A DNA stretch of 64,000 bases from Roseovarius bejariae (GCF_009669325.1 NZ_SZWE01000001.1:434402-498401), one strand, 5' to 3'; positions 8,944-17,775 are shown, numbered from the stretch's first letter. Notes: generated by a model from the letters alone, not told the origin. A program made the numbers and translations.

Positions 8944-9732
8944 TCACAGGTCAAAGGTTGCGAACACCGGGGCATGGTCGCTGGGCTTTTCCCACCCGCG
9001 CGCGGCGCGCAGGATGCGGCTCCCATGCGCGGCGTTCGAGATATCCGGCGTGGCCCAGATATGATCCAGCCGCCGCCCCTTGTCGGCAGCGTCCCAATCG
9101 CGCGCCCGATAGCTCCACCAGCTGTAAAGCTTGCCTTCGGGAATATCCCGGCGGGTGACATCCACCCACGCGCCCGCCTCCTGCGCATTTCCCAGATGCT
9201 CCACCTCCACCGGCGTATGGCTGACCACCTTGAGCATCTTCTTGTGGTCCCAGACATCCTCGTCCAGCGGCGCGATGTTCAGATCGCCCACCAGAATCCC
9301 CTTTTCCGGGCGGTTGTCGCGGAACCAGTCGCGCATATCCGTCAGGTAATCCAGTTTCTGGCCGAATTTCTCGTTCACCGCGCGGTCGGGCTTGTCGCCC
9401 CCCGCTGGCACGTAAAAGTTATGGATCACCACCCCGTTTTCCAGCCGCCCGGCCACATGCCGCGCGTGGCCCAAACCGGCGAAATCCATCTCGCCCGCGT
9501 CCTCGATCGGCTGGCGCGACAGGATCGCAACGCCGTTGTATCCCTTCTGCCCCCGCGCCACCATGTGCGGGTAGCCAAGCGCGGCGAACTGTTCACGCGG
9601 GATTTTCTCGACCGGGCTTTTGCATTCCTGCAAGCACAGGATATCCGGCCCCTCCTCGCGCAGAAGCTTCGCCACCAGGTCCTCGCGAAGGCGGACCGAG
9701 TTGATGTTCCAAGTAGCAAGGGTAAAGGGCAT
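8944..9732 (-). CDS. xthA: Exodeoxyribonuclease III
   Basis: A 262-residue AP endonuclease/3'-5' exonuclease for base excision repair. The motifs ATWNINSVRLR, LCLQECKSP (metal-binding Glu), VGDLNIAP, the DLNIAP-type Asp/Asn and the C-terminal SDHAPVFATFDL (catalytic Asp-His) are all visible. The start at MPFTLATWN is chosen because GGACAGGAG lies eight bases upstream; the longer in-frame ORF from 9810 starts outside homology. Confidence 0.94.
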   Translation of the reverse strand: MPFTLATWNINSVRLREDLVAKLLREEGPDILCLQECKSPVEKIPREQFAALGYPHMVARGQKGYNGVAILSRQPIEDAGEMDFAGLGHARHVAGRLENGVVIHNFYVPAGGDKPDRAVNEKFGQKLDYLTDMRDWFRDNRPEKGILVGDLNIAPLDEDVWDHKKMLKVVSHTPVEVEHLGNAQEAGAWVDVTRRDIPEGKLYSWWSYRARDWDAADKGRRLDHIWATPDISNAAHGSRILRAARGWEKPSDHAPVFATFDL

Positions 9733-9808
9733 GTGGATGGCTCCTGTCCGAGGGGTGTTCACCTGACCTATACCGCGCCCGCGCGCCCATGACACCCACC
9801 CACGAGAC

Positions 9809-9836
9809 AAAAAAAGACCCCGGGCAAGCCGGGGTC
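9809..9836 (-). terminator. Intrinsic terminator (reverse strand)
   Basis: The stem GACCCCGG (9816-9823) / CCGGGGTC (9829-9836) has a 5-base loop. On the minus strand it is followed by seven T residues (9815-9809). It lies 114 bases beyond the stop of the OmpR-type regulator and 77 bases before the xthA start. Confidence 0.88.
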
Positions 9837-9920
9837 AGTCCAACAGGGAGGTGCATGTGATGACCCGCACATGCAACGGGTATGCTGTATCAACTGCCAC
9901 AGTATGCGACCGTCTACATT
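9809..9920 (-). ncRNA. Candidate small RNA between regulator and xthA
   Basis: Read on the minus strand, the space between the regulator stop and the terminator contains a possible promoter (TTGAAT, 17 bases, TACATC), then a perfect 8-bp hairpin TGCATGTG/CACATGCA (9852-9859 with 9868-9875), then a single-stranded pyrimidine-rich stretch CACCTCCCTGTTGGA, then the strong terminator. A stem, an anti-Shine-Dalgarno-like C-rich stretch and a terminator stem are the usual plan of a trans-acting sRNA. It could equally be the structured 3'-UTR of the regulator mRNA. The 5' end is a guess. Confidence 0.35.
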
Positions 9921-9949
9921 GATGTATCTCAAATAGAGATTAAATTCAA

Positions 9950-10636
9950 CTATGACAAGAGTCGATACCCACCAGATTCGGTCACCAATAGACGCGCATT
10001 CGAGGGGTCGGGCTCGATTTTCTGGCGCAGGCGGTAAATATGGGTCTCAAGCGTGTGGGTCGTGACCCCCGCATTATATCCCCAAACCTCGTGCAACAGT
10101 ACATCGCGCGCCACCACGCCATCGGGCGACCGATAGAGGAACTTCAGGATATTGGTTTCCTTCTCGGTCAGGCGGACTTTGCGATCTTCCTCATCCACCA
10201 GCATCTTCATCGCGGGCTTGAACGTATACGGCCCAAGCTGAAACACCGCGTCTTCGCTTTGTTCGTGCTGACGCAACTGCGCACGGATCCGGGCCAGAAG
10301 CACGGGAAACTTGAAGGGTTTGCTGACATAATCGTTGGCGCCCGCGTCCAGCCCGAGGATCGTATCGGCATCGCCATCATGGCCCGTCAACATCATGATC
10401 GGGGCCTTCACCCCCTGCTTGCGCATCAACCGGCACAGCTCCCGGCCATCGGTATCGGGCAGACCCACGTCAAGTATGACCAGATCGTAAATCCCGTCCC
10501 GGGCCCTCGCCATGGCCTCCGATCCGTTACCAGCTTCGAAAACGTCGAACTCCTCGGTCATCACAAGCTGTTCGCTCAGCGCCTCGCGCAGGTCCTCGTC
10601 ATCATCGACAAGCAGAATTTTCTTGAGCTGTCCCAT
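9950..10636 (-). CDS. OmpR-family response regulator (possible CenR)
   Basis: A 228-residue response regulator. The receiver domain (residues about 1-118) has the acidic pocket LLVDDDED, the phospho-acceptor Asp in VILDVGLPDTDG, the Thr in MMLTGHDG and the Lys in YVSKPFKFP. The C-terminal winged helix carries RKVRLTEKETNILKFLYR and TTHTLETHIYRLRQKIE. There is no sensor kinase next to it. The sequence recalls the essential orphan regulator CenR of Caulobacter and Rhodobacter, but I cannot confirm this. The ATG at 10636 has AAGGAG eight bases upstream; a GTG at 10645 would abut that site. Confidence 0.9.
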   Translation of the reverse strand: MGQLKKILLVDDDEDLREALSEQLVMTEEFDVFEAGNGSEAMARARDGIYDLVILDVGLPDTDGRELCRLMRKQGVKAPIMMLTGHDGDADTILGLDAGANDYVSKPFKFPVLLARIRAQLRQHEQSEDAVFQLGPYTFKPAMKMLVDEEDRKVRLTEKETNILKFLYRSPDGVVARDVLLHEVWGYNAGVTTHTLETHIYRLRQKIEPDPSNARLLVTESGGYRLLS

Positions 10637-10800
10637 CCCGGTCACTCCTTTGCCTTGTTTGCTCAGATGTGCGCCCGGATCACGCCAACGGCAAGTCTTA
10701 CTACAAACGCATCACGGCCACGTGTTGCCTTGCGAGCAAATATTTCAATCCGTTACGATAGTCGCTACATGTGAAGCGCCCCGAACCGCAGGAGTCGCCC

Positions 10801-11892
10801 ATGAGCCTCGCACCTGATCTCATCGAAACGCTTGCCCGCGCCCGTGCCGACCTGCGCATGGGCGTACCAGTGGTGCTGAACGGCCCCAAGGGCGCGGCCC
10901 TCGTTCTGGCCGCCGAAACACTGGACGCACAGCGCCTTGCCGATGTTCTGGCGCTTGGCGCGGCCCCTGTCCTTGCCATTAGCGCGCGACGCGCCGAAAC
11001 GCTCAAGGCACGCGCCTATGATGGCGATCTGGCCCGTGTCATCCTGCCCCCCGATGCCAGCCTGTCGTGGGTGCTTTCGGTGGCCGACCCCGCCGACGAC
11101 CTCAAGACACCGATGAAAGGCCCGCTTGCCACCGCCCGCGATGGCAATGCCGAGTTGCACCGCCTCGCCCTTACCCTCGTGAAAACCGCACGCCTTCTGC
11201 CCGCCGTCCTCGTGCTGGACCTCGCCGATGGCCCCGCCATGGCCGAAGCCAATCACCTGTCACTGATCGACGCGGGCGCCGCCGCCCCGCATATGCAGGA
11301 AATGAGCCCCCTGCACCCGGTCGTCAACGCCCGCCTGCCGCTTGAAGTGTCCGAGGCGGGCCGGTTGCATATCTTCCGCCCCGAGGATGGCGGCGAAGAA
11401 CATTACGCCGTGGAAATCGGCCAGCCCCGCCGCGACGCCCCGGTTCTGGCGCGCCTGCACTCGGCCTGTTTCACCGGCGACCTTTTGGGCAGCCTGAAAT
11501 GCGATTGCGGCCCGCAACTGCGCGGGGCCCTCGCGCAAATGGGGGCCGAAGGCGCGGGTGTCCTGCTCTACCTCAACCAGGAAGGGCGCGGCATCGGCCT
11601 TGCCAACAAGATGCGCGCCTATTCCCTGCAGGACCAAGGGTTCGATACGGTCGAGGCCAACCATCGGCTGGGGTTCGAGGATGACGAACGCGATTTCCGC
11701 ATCGGCGCGGAGATCCTCAAGCGCATGGGCTTTGCCTCGGTGCGCCTGCTGACCAACAACCCCGGCAAAATCGCCATGATGGAACACTGCGGCGTCGCCG
11801 TCACCGAACGCGTCCCCCTCAAGGTGGGCGAGAACGCCCATAACCGCGCCTATCTTGCCACCAAGGCCGCGAAATCCGGCCATATGCTCTAA
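10801..11892 (+). CDS. ribA: GTP cyclohydrolase II
   Basis: First step of riboflavin synthesis: GTP to 2,5-diamino-6-ribosylamino-pyrimidinone phosphate, formate and pyrophosphate. The C-terminal half holds the enzyme: RLHSACFTGDLLGSLKCDCG (zinc Cys residues), LLYLNQEGRGIGLANKMRAY, and LLTNNPGKIAMMEHCG. The N-terminal 170 residues resemble a degenerate DHBP-synthase-like domain, giving 363 residues in all, as seen in other Rhodobacterales RibA proteins. CAGGAG at 10790-10795 sets the start at 10801. It is divergent from the OmpR-type regulator. Confidence 0.92.
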   Translation: MSLAPDLIETLARARADLRMGVPVVLNGPKGAALVLAAETLDAQRLADVLALGAAPVLAISARRAETLKARAYDGDLARVILPPDASLSWVLSVADPADDLKTPMKGPLATARDGNAELHRLALTLVKTARLLPAVLVLDLADGPAMAEANHLSLIDAGAAAPHMQEMSPLHPVVNARLPLEVSEAGRLHIFRPEDGGEEHYAVEIGQPRRDAPVLARLHSACFTGDLLGSLKCDCGPQLRGALAQMGAEGAGVLLYLNQEGRGIGLANKMRAYSLQDQGFDTVEANHRLGFEDDERDFRIGAEILKRMGFASVRLLTNNPGKIAMMEHCGVAVTERVPLKVGENAHNRAYLATKAAKSGHML

Positions 11893-11970
11893 GGGCACGC
11901 ACCCGCAACGCATCCCCTCTTGAACCGGAACAAAAACGGATCAAATCTGTGGGGATCACAGGAGTCACCC

Positions 11971-14169
11971 ATGCCATACGCCCATTCCGACAGTTCCGAG
12001 GCGCTGATGCACGCCCCCGCGCCGGATGTGAAAACCCGCGAGAAACTCGAAGGCGGCAAACGCTTTGAAATGGTCAGCGATTTTGACCCCGCCGGCGATC
12101 AGCCCACGGCAATCGCCGAGCTATCCTCGGGCGTTCTGGGCGGCGAACACGATCAGGTGCTTCTGGGTGCCACCGGCACCGGCAAGACCTACACCATGGC
12201 CAAGGTGATCGAGGAAACCCAACGCCCCGCCATCATCCTTGCCCCCAACAAGACACTGGCGGCGCAACTCTACGGGGAATTCAAGGGGTTTTTTCCCCAT
12301 AACGCCGTCGAATACTTCGTCAGCTACTACGACTACTACCAGCCCGAGGCTTATGTGCCCCGCTCGGACACCTATATCGAGAAGGAATCCCAGATCAACG
12401 AACAGATCGACCGGATGCGCCACTCCGCCACCCGCGCGCTTCTGGAACGCGACGATGTGATCATCGTGGCCTCGGTCTCCTGCATCTACGGCATCGGGTC
12501 CGTGGAAACCTATGGCGCCATGACCCAAGACCTGATCGTCGGCAATGACTATGACCAACGCAAGGTCATGGCCGATCTGGTGGCGCAACAATACCGCCGT
12601 AATGACCAGGCCTTCCAACGCGGCTCCTTCCGGGTGCGCGGCGACAGCCTTGAAATTTTCCCCGCCCACCTCGAAGACCGCGCCTGGAAGCTCAGCTTCT
12701 TTGGCGAAGAACTTGAATCCATTACCGAATTCGACCCGCTGACCGGCGAAAAATGCGCCTCCATGGACCGCATCCGCGTCTATGCCAACTCCCACTACGT
12801 GACGCCGAAACCGACCATGCAGCAGGCGGTGATCCAGATCAAAAAGGAACTCCGCACCCGGCTGGATCAACTGGTGGGCGAAGGCAAGCTGCTTGAGGCC
12901 CAACGCCTCGAACAACGCACCAATTTCGACATTGAAATGCTGGAAGCCACAGGCGTCTGCAACGGGATCGAGAATTACTCGCGCTACCTCACCGGCCGCG
13001 CGCCGGGCGAACCGCCCCCCACCCTTTTCGAATTCATCCCCGACAACGCCATCGTTTTCGCCGATGAATCCCACGTCTCCGTCCCGCAGATCGGCGGCAT
13101 GTACAAAGGCGACTACCGCCGCAAGTTCACCCTCGCCGAACACGGCTTCCGCCTGCCGTCCTGCATGGACAACCGCCCCCTGAAGTTCGAGGAATGGGAT
13201 GCCATGCGCCCGCAATCCGTCTTCGTCTCCGCCACCCCGGCGGCGTGGGAGCTGGAACAATCCGGCGGCGTCTTCACCGAACAGGTGATCCGCCCCACCG
13301 GCCTTCTGGATCCGCAGGTCGAAATCCGCCCCGTCGACACCCAGGTCGACGACCTGCTGGACGAGGTGCGCCGCGTCACCGAAGACGGCTACCGCGTGCT
13401 CTGCACCACGCTCACCAAACGCATGGCCGAAGACCTCACCGAATACCTGCATGAACAGGGCATTCGCGTGCGCTACATGCACTCCGATATCGACACCATC
13501 GAACGCATCGAAATCCTGCGCGACCTACGGCTGGGGGCCTTCGACGTGCTGGTGGGGATCAACCTGCTGCGCGAGGGGCTGGACATCCCCGAATGCGGGC
13601 TGGTCGCCATTCTGGACGCGGATAAAGAGGGCTTCCTGCGCTCGGAAACCTCCCTCATCCAAACCATCGGCCGCGCCGCGCGGAATGCCGAAGGCCGCGT
13701 CATCATGTACGCCGACCGCATCACCGGCTCCATGCAGCGCGCGATGGATGAGACCGAACGTAGGCGGACAAAACAGATCGCCTATAACGAGGAACACGGA
13801 ATCACCCCCGCCACCATCAAGAAAAACGTCGAGGATATCCTCGCAGGCCTCTACCAAGGCGACGTCGACATGAACCGCGTCACCGCGACCGTCGACAAAC
13901 CCATGGCCGGCGCCAACCTACAGGCGCATTTGGACGGGCTACGCACCGACATGCGCAAAGCCGCCGAGAACTTGGAGTTCGAGGAGGCCGCAAGGCTGCG
14001 CGATGAGATCAAACGGCTCGAAGCCGTCGATCTCGCCGTCGCCGACGACCCGCTGGCCCGTCAACAAGCGGTCGAAAAAGCCTCCGAGGAAGCGACGAAG
14101 TCGCGCGGCCGCTCAACGGCCGGACGGCCCGGGCAACGGGGTGGGAATGTGAAACGGCTGAAAAAATGA
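11971..14169 (+). CDS. uvrB: Excinuclease ABC subunit B
   Basis: Damage-verifying helicase-like subunit of nucleotide excision repair, acting with UvrA and UvrC. The 732-residue protein has Walker [18 protein letters not shown], the damage-binding beta-hairpin region [29 protein letters not shown], helicase motif [43 protein letters not shown], and a UvrC-binding UVR motif [20 protein letters not shown] near the C-terminus. CAGGAG upstream fixes the start at [10 protein letters not shown]; the extension to 11920 would use TTG. Confidence 0.97.
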   Translation: MPYAHSDSSEALMHAPAPDVKTREKLEGGKRFEMVSDFDPAGDQPTAIAELSSGVLGGEHDQVLLGATGTGKTYTMAKVIEETQRPAIILAPNKTLAAQLYGEFKGFFPHNAVEYFVSYYDYYQPEAYVPRSDTYIEKESQINEQIDRMRHSATRALLERDDVIIVASVSCIYGIGSVETYGAMTQDLIVGNDYDQRKVMADLVAQQYRRNDQAFQRGSFRVRGDSLEIFPAHLEDRAWKLSFFGEELESITEFDPLTGEKCASMDRIRVYANSHYVTPKPTMQQAVIQIKKELRTRLDQLVGEGKLLEAQRLEQRTNFDIEMLEATGVCNGIENYSRYLTGRAPGEPPPTLFEFIPDNAIVFADESHVSVPQIGGMYKGDYRRKFTLAEHGFRLPSCMDNRPLKFEEWDAMRPQSVFVSATPAAWELEQSGGVFTEQVIRPTGLLDPQVEIRPVDTQVDDLLDEVRRVTEDGYRVLCTTLTKRMAEDLTEYLHEQGIRVRYMHSDIDTIERIEILRDLRLGAFDVLVGINLLREGLDIPECGLVAILDADKEGFLRSETSLIQTIGRAARNAEGRVIMYADRITGSMQRAMDETERRRTKQIAYNEEHGITPATIKKNVEDILAGLYQGDVDMNRVTATVDKPMAGANLQAHLDGLRTDMRKAAENLEFEEAARLRDEIKRLEAVDLAVADDPLARQQAVEKASEEATKSRGRSTAGRPGQRGGNVKRLKK

Positions 14170-14175
14170 AAGCTA

Positions 14176-14643
14176 CTAGTTTTCTTGGATTCTAATAGCT
14201 GAGAAACTTGTCTTCGACACAAAGGTCTGATCGGTATGCGTGATATTTCCGTCGCCAATGAAACTTGCCAATCTTTTTTTGCTGGCTTCTATTAGTATCC
14301 CTGTATCAGGATCCAAAAAATCACCATTTAAGTGGGTTAACGCCATAACAAGTGTCGCTACTGTCCTATGATTAAGTCCATCTTTGCGTGAATACCAAAT
14401 GGAGCATCCGGCTTCATGCTTATGGACAGGACCAGCAAAGAATAATTCACCATAATCTTCAATGTCCGCCGAGAGCGCCACCCAATCACCCAGACCTTCT
14501 CGCTGATAAACGTGACCACTCACTTCAGAACCCACAACATCTGAAATACCATCACAGACCTCTCCAAATGTCCGTGAAAACTCAAGTCTGCTGTCACAGC
14601 CATGATTCAACAGCTCGATATCCAAGTTTGCGTGGTCCCTCAT
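14176..14643 (-). CDS. Hypothetical protein in AT-rich island
   Basis: A 155-residue protein (MRDHANLDIELLNHGCDS...) that I do not recognise. It has no signal peptide or membrane segment. Its ATG overlaps the stop of the upstream 108-residue gene (ATGA at 14640-14643), so it is translationally coupled to it. Codon use is A+T-rich, unlike uvrB directly downstream on the other strand, which points to horizontal acquisition. Paired, coupled small genes of this kind are often accessory modules such as toxin/immunity pairs, but nothing in the sequence proves it. Confidence 0.65.
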   Translation of the reverse strand: MRDHANLDIELLNHGCDSRLEFSRTFGEVCDGISDVVGSEVSGHVYQREGLGDWVALSADIEDYGELFFAGPVHKHEAGCSIWYSRKDGLNHRTVATLVMALTHLNGDFLDPDTGILIEASKKRLASFIGDGNITHTDQTFVSKTSFSAIRIQEN

Positions 14644-14966
14644 CCTAACTTTCCAAGCCACTGAATGCAGATACAAACAGCTTTGCCGCCATCACGCTCT
14701 GAAACTCCGTCCATGCCTTCGACCCAAGCCACTTCTCGCAACGCAGGTTTTCCATTTAAAAATCCAAATTTTCTTCTTGGCTCCAAATTCGTTCCGAAAT
14801 CATAAGCCTTTTCCTGATCTTGTCTACCTGGATAAGCTTGCACACATTTCCCTGAATAGAAAACTTTGGCTTCATAACCCCATATTTCCATAGAGTTTGC
14901 GACCTTATCGTATTCCAAATCGTTATGTTTCGAAATACACCGATGATAAATTTCAGATTCCGCCAT
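14640..14966 (-). CDS. Hypothetical protein, first of coupled pair
   Basis: A 108-residue soluble protein (MAESEIYHRCISKHNDLEYD...) with no recognised domain. It contains three Cys, including VCICIQW near the C-terminus. The ATG at 14966 has only a weak upstream purine stretch; a start at the internal Met of MEIWGYEAK is possible. It shares the low-GC composition of its partner and overlaps it by four bases. Confidence 0.6.
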   Translation of the reverse strand: MAESEIYHRCISKHNDLEYDKVANSMEIWGYEAKVFYSGKCVQAYPGRQDQEKAYDFGTNLEPRRKFGFLNGKPALREVAWVEGMDGVSERDGGKAVCICIQWLGKLG

Positions 14967-15239
14967 TTCACGTTGCAGCAGTTATTGACACAATTACCAA
15001 TGATTGTGGCAATTTTTCGCCTGTGTCAAACGAGTAAAGTTGATTTGAAACTTACTGAACTAAGATACAACACTTTGGGCGCGGCTATTTTCATACTTCT
15101 TGAGCCAGTAGAACAATTACTCATCCGCTGCACCAGCCAATTAAGAGTTATGTTCCAACGACTTTCACTTTGCCAAGACACAAAGCAAAATATCATTTTT
15201 TGCAACCGCGCGCTGCTCCACTGGCTCACCGCACCGCCC

Positions 15240-15286
15240 CCGATTTCTTCAAAAGAAATCGGACCGAAATCTTTTCAAGATTTCGG
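15240..15286. repeat. Tandem pair of perfect 10-bp hairpins
   Basis: The first stem is CCGATTTCTT/AAGAAATCGG (15240-15249 with 15253-15262, loop CAA). The second is CCGAAATCTT/AAGATTTCGG (15264-15273 with 15277-15286, loop TTC). One base separates them. The stems are sequence variants of each other. No T-run follows, so a plain terminator is unlikely. Confidence 0.75.
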
Positions 15287-15313
15287 CACCCCCTTAAACC
15301 ACTCACTTTAAAC

Positions 15314-15344
15314 AAAAAAACGCGGCCCCCTTTCGGGCGCCGCG
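15314..15344 (-). terminator. Terminator of the cold shock gene
   Basis: On the plus strand, A7 (15314-15320) is followed by CGCGGC (15321-15326) pairing with GCCGCG (15339-15344), with extra C-G pairs inside. Read on the minus strand this is a GC-rich hairpin followed by seven T residues, 27 bases beyond the cspA stop codon. Confidence 0.85.
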
Positions 15345-15370
15345 CCTAATCTCACATCGCGTCAGGCCGC

Positions 15371-15577
15371 TTAGGCCAGGGCGAGGTTCGTTGCGCTTTC
15401 GCGGCCGTCACGGCCTGCTTCCACGTCGAAGGTCACTTTCTGGTCGTCGGCCAGGCCAGTCAGGCCCGAACGCTCAACGGCGGAGATGTGAACAAAGACG
15501 TCCTTGCCACCGGATTCCGGTGCAATGAAGCCATATCCTTTGGTGGTGTTGAACCATTTTACAGTGCCATTGGCCAT
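15371..15577 (-). CDS. Cold shock protein, CspA family
   Basis: A 68-residue single-stranded nucleic acid-binding OB-fold protein. The RNP1 motif KGYGFI and RNP2 motif DVFVHI are intact, starting with MANGTVKWFNTTKGYGFIAP. It acts as an RNA chaperone. AAGGA nine bases upstream supports the start. The upstream region (15578-15778) contains a small hairpin, GCCGCT/AGCGGC at 15601-15622, that may lie in the 5' leader. Confidence 0.95.
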   Translation of the reverse strand: MANGTVKWFNTTKGYGFIAPESGGKDVFVHISAVERSGLTGLADDQKVTFDVEAGRDGRESATNLALA

Positions 15578-15778
15578 CTGTCATTTTCCTTATCATAAGT
15601 GCCGCTCGCAATATGCAGCGGCCCGGCAAAGCGCGTCTGGATCGAGTGACTGCGTGCCGGTGAAGGAAAACAGAAAGTTCGAATAGAAGGTCTTAGCCCG
15701 CCCTCTCTGACCGATCCGCCGGACCAAGGCAAGATAATTCGTGTCCCGCCTCACGCAGAGCGGAATTACGCGAACCGT

Positions 15779-16009
15779 TTAAAAATCGAAGATATCCTCA
15801 AGGAAATCGCCGATCCCGCCACGTTTCTTGCGTTTCTCGCCGCGCGTATCGCGCCGTGGGGCGGATGCCTCGCCACCCGAGGAACGATCAATGATCTTGT
15901 CCAGCTCGCCACGGTCCAGCCAGACACCCCGGCATTTCGGGCAATAGTCGATCTCGACACCGGAGCGGTCGGTGATCACAAGTTCTTCGCCATCCACAGG
16001 GCAATGCAT
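15779..16009 (-). CDS. Zinc-finger TFIIB-type domain protein
   Basis: A 76-residue protein with two knuckles: CPVDG with only one Cys, then YCPKCRGVWLDRGELDKII, the standard zf-TFIIB (PF13453-like) pattern. A basic patch (RGEKRKKRGG) and the C-terminal FLEDIFDF follow. Family function is unknown. It is the last of the reverse-strand genes before the cspA leader. Confidence 0.88.
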   Translation of the reverse strand: MHCPVDGEELVITDRSGVEIDYCPKCRGVWLDRGELDKIIDRSSGGEASAPRRDTRGEKRKKRGGIGDFLEDIFDF

Positions 16010-16075
16010 CGGGGTCGGCCTCCATTATCATCCAACTCAAGATGAGATGGGGCCGCCCCTGTGCATTTCAATCCC

Positions 16076-16669
16076 TCAAGACGGGTCCGAGACCGTCAGG
16101 CCCAGCATCCGCCATGCGGTCATGCCGCCACGGTAATAATGGATTTTCTCGGCCGGGAATCCCGCCTCGATCATCCGCCGCGCCGCCGCCGGGGATTGCC
16201 CGCACCACGGCCCGTTGCAATAAAGCGCGACCGATTTGACGTCATCCCCGTCACAGATGAACCCCTCGAAATCCGGCTCGCACCCCAATTCGCCCAGACG
16301 ATCGGGCGCCTCGGTGTAAGGAATGTTGATGGCGCCCGGAATGGCCCCGGTCGCATAGTCGCGCGGGACGCGCCCGTCGATCACCACCACATCGGGGTCT
16401 TGCAGGAATTCCAGCATCTCCAACTCGCCAATCGGCGTCACGCCGGGCGCGGGCACGATGGGCTGGATGCAGAAATTCGGACAGGGGCGCGAGGTCCGCG
16501 CCCATTCGCCTTCCAGCCTGTTGTCGTTGTCCTGAATGCGGCTGATCTCCACCGGGCCGCCGGGGGTTTCCACCGTGACCGACATCATGTCGGGCCGGAT
16601 GTTCACGGCCTCCTGCGCCGTGGCCGCCCCGGCCATCAGCGCAAGTGCCATCGCGATCATACGTGTCAT
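16076..16669 (-). CDS. Periplasmic rhodanese-like protein
   Basis: A 197-residue protein. Residues 1-18 (MTRMIAMALALMAGAATAQ) are a signal peptide. The rhodanese fold follows, with VVVIDGRVPRDYATGAIPGAINIPY, the active-site loop YCNGPWCGQS (catalytic Cys) and YYRGGMTAWRMLGL at the end. It probably transfers or senses sulfane sulfur in the periplasm. CPNFC in the N-terminal extension could form a disulfide. The neighbouring UspA and DUF5665 genes give no pathway. Confidence 0.85.
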   Translation of the reverse strand: MTRMIAMALALMAGAATAQEAVNIRPDMMSVTVETPGGPVEISRIQDNDNRLEGEWARTSRPCPNFCIQPIVPAPGVTPIGELEMLEFLQDPDVVVIDGRVPRDYATGAIPGAINIPYTEAPDRLGELGCEPDFEGFICDGDDVKSVALYCNGPWCGQSPAAARRMIEAGFPAEKIHYYRGGMTAWRMLGLTVSDPS

Positions 16670-16691
16670 GGGTCCTCCCTTTCGTTGCTCG

Positions 16692-17099
16692 TTACCGGAT
16701 CACATGCACCGCGCAATTGGCATGCCGCACCACCTGCGCCGCCGTACTGCCCAAGAGCAGATCGGCCATACCGGGCCGGTGGCTGGCCATCACGATGCAA
16801 TCCACGCCGTTCTTCTCGGCATAATCCACAATGGTGCGCCCCGAATGGCCATCCACCACCTCCGAACTCCCCTTCGGTACGCTGCCCGCCATCTCACGCA
16901 ATTCGGCTTCTATCGCCTGACGGCTTTCCACAAGGTAATCCTGCGGCACATAGGAAATCGCATAGCTTGGAACCTGTTCCATCACGTGAATCAGGACAAT
17001 CTCTGCCTCGTCCCCGGCAAGTCGTGCCGCCACTTCAAGCGCACCCGCCGCGTCGCGGTCATTGTCAAAGGAAACGGGCACCAGAATTTTCTTGTACAT
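16692..17099 (-). CDS. Universal stress protein, UspA family
   Basis: A 135-residue cytoplasmic protein. It starts MYKKILVPVSFDNDRDAAGAL and ends with the ATP-binding loop MASHRPGMADLLLGSTAAQVVRHANCAVHVIR, the G-2x-G-9x-G(S/T) pattern of ATP-binding UspA proteins. AGGACTCCTGAG upstream supports the start at 17099; upstream codons lack homology. Confidence 0.92.
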   Translation of the reverse strand: MYKKILVPVSFDNDRDAAGALEVAARLAGDEAEIVLIHVMEQVPSYAISYVPQDYLVESRQAIEAELREMAGSVPKGSSEVVDGHSGRTIVDYAEKNGVDCIVMASHRPGMADLLLGSTAAQVVRHANCAVHVIR

Positions 17100-17177
17100 C
17101 TCAGGAGTCCTCTCGTGTTGCAATGGCCCATGGTGACACTGGCGCGCCACGACGGCCTTGATCGATATCAGTCCCGC

Positions 17178-17480
17178 CTATCGTTCTGCGGCGGCTTCCA
17201 TCTGGCGCGCAATCTCGGCAGCCCATTCCCCGATCACCGGCAACATCTCTATCTGGCTGATGGACCACACCAGAAACGACAGCAGCACCGAAGCGCCCAG
17301 CACCGTTCCAAGGCCAAAGGCCGCGCCGCGCAGGAAATTGAACCACAAAAGCTTGGGCAGGGAATTGTGCAACCGAACAAAGCGATGCCTGTTCAGTCGC
17401 CCCACCTCGCGCCGGAGTCCGGCAACTTCTTCACGCAGCTCCGCCGCGTCAGGCTCAGTCGAAACAGGCTGCGACGTCAT
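17178..17480 (-). CDS. DUF5665 membrane protein
   Basis: A 100-residue protein. Residues 14-30 form a short coiled coil (LREEVAGLRREVGRL). The FVRLHNSLPKLLWFNFLRGAAFGLGTVLG block is typical of DUF5665, and one membrane span runs about residues 50-78. Function unknown. Its start overlaps the end of the ABM gene by 26 bases, indicating a two-gene operon. Confidence 0.85.
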   Translation of the reverse strand: MTSQPVSTEPDAAELREEVAGLRREVGRLNRHRFVRLHNSLPKLLWFNFLRGAAFGLGTVLGASVLLSFLVWSISQIEMLPVIGEWAAEIARQMEAAAER

Positions 17481-17775
17481 ACATCACCGGCTCGAAACTC
17501 TTGCACAACTCGTTGATCCGCCGGTTGCGGCGGCGCATTTCCTCGCTGCGCAGCATGGCCTGGAAATCCTCGCGCTTTTCCCATTGCGAATAGTTGGCAA
17601 TCCGGGTTTGCGCATCGTTCACATGCAACCCCGCCGCGATAAAGCCGGGCTGTTTCGAAATGAACTCCTCATAAGCCGCCGTCAGTTCATCCAACAGGTC
17701 CTGACAGGTGCCCGGCGTCATCTCGAAGGTGGTGATCACCGTCTGGCGATCATTGGCTGGCGTAATCTTGAGCAT
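17455..17775 (-). CDS. Antibiotic biosynthesis monooxygenase (ABM) domain protein
   Basis: A 106-residue ferredoxin-like-fold protein (MLKITPANDRQTVITTFEM...) with FISKQPGFIAAGLHVNDAQTRIANYSQW, typical of ABM proteins, which range from quinol monooxygenases to heme oxygenases and cofactorless sensors. The substrate is unknown. CAGGAGG upstream of the ATG at 17775 is a near-perfect ribosome binding site. It overlaps the DUF5665 gene downstream. Confidence 0.82.
   Translation of the reverse strand: MLKITPANDRQTVITTFEMTPGTCQDLLDELTAAYEEFISKQPGFIAAGLHVNDAQTRIANYSQWEKREDFQAMLRSEEMRRRNRRINELCKSFEPVMYDVAACFD

Larger units (their letters stand above)
14967..15370. other. AT-rich stretch without a supported gene
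   Basis: About 400 bases between the coupled hypothetical pair and the cold shock gene. The part from 14967 to 15230 is markedly A+T-rich and should hold the promoter of the reverse-strand pair. A forward open frame (14925-15311) runs through it but overlaps the start of the reverse gene and has no ribosome binding site or family resemblance. The remainder holds the paired hairpins (15240-15286) and the cspA terminator. Confidence 0.6.

Noticed and set aside
12121-13482. Long reverse-strand open frame of 453 codons across uvrB
   Set aside because: It is the mirror of a high-GC gene with strong third-position G/C. The forward frame encodes an unmistakable UvrB, and the reverse product (Gly/His/Asp-rich) has no family resemblance.
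14925-15311. Forward open frame of 128 codons in the AT-rich gap
   Set aside because: It overlaps the start of the better-supported reverse gene, includes the paired hairpins, and lacks a ribosome binding site and recognisable protein features.
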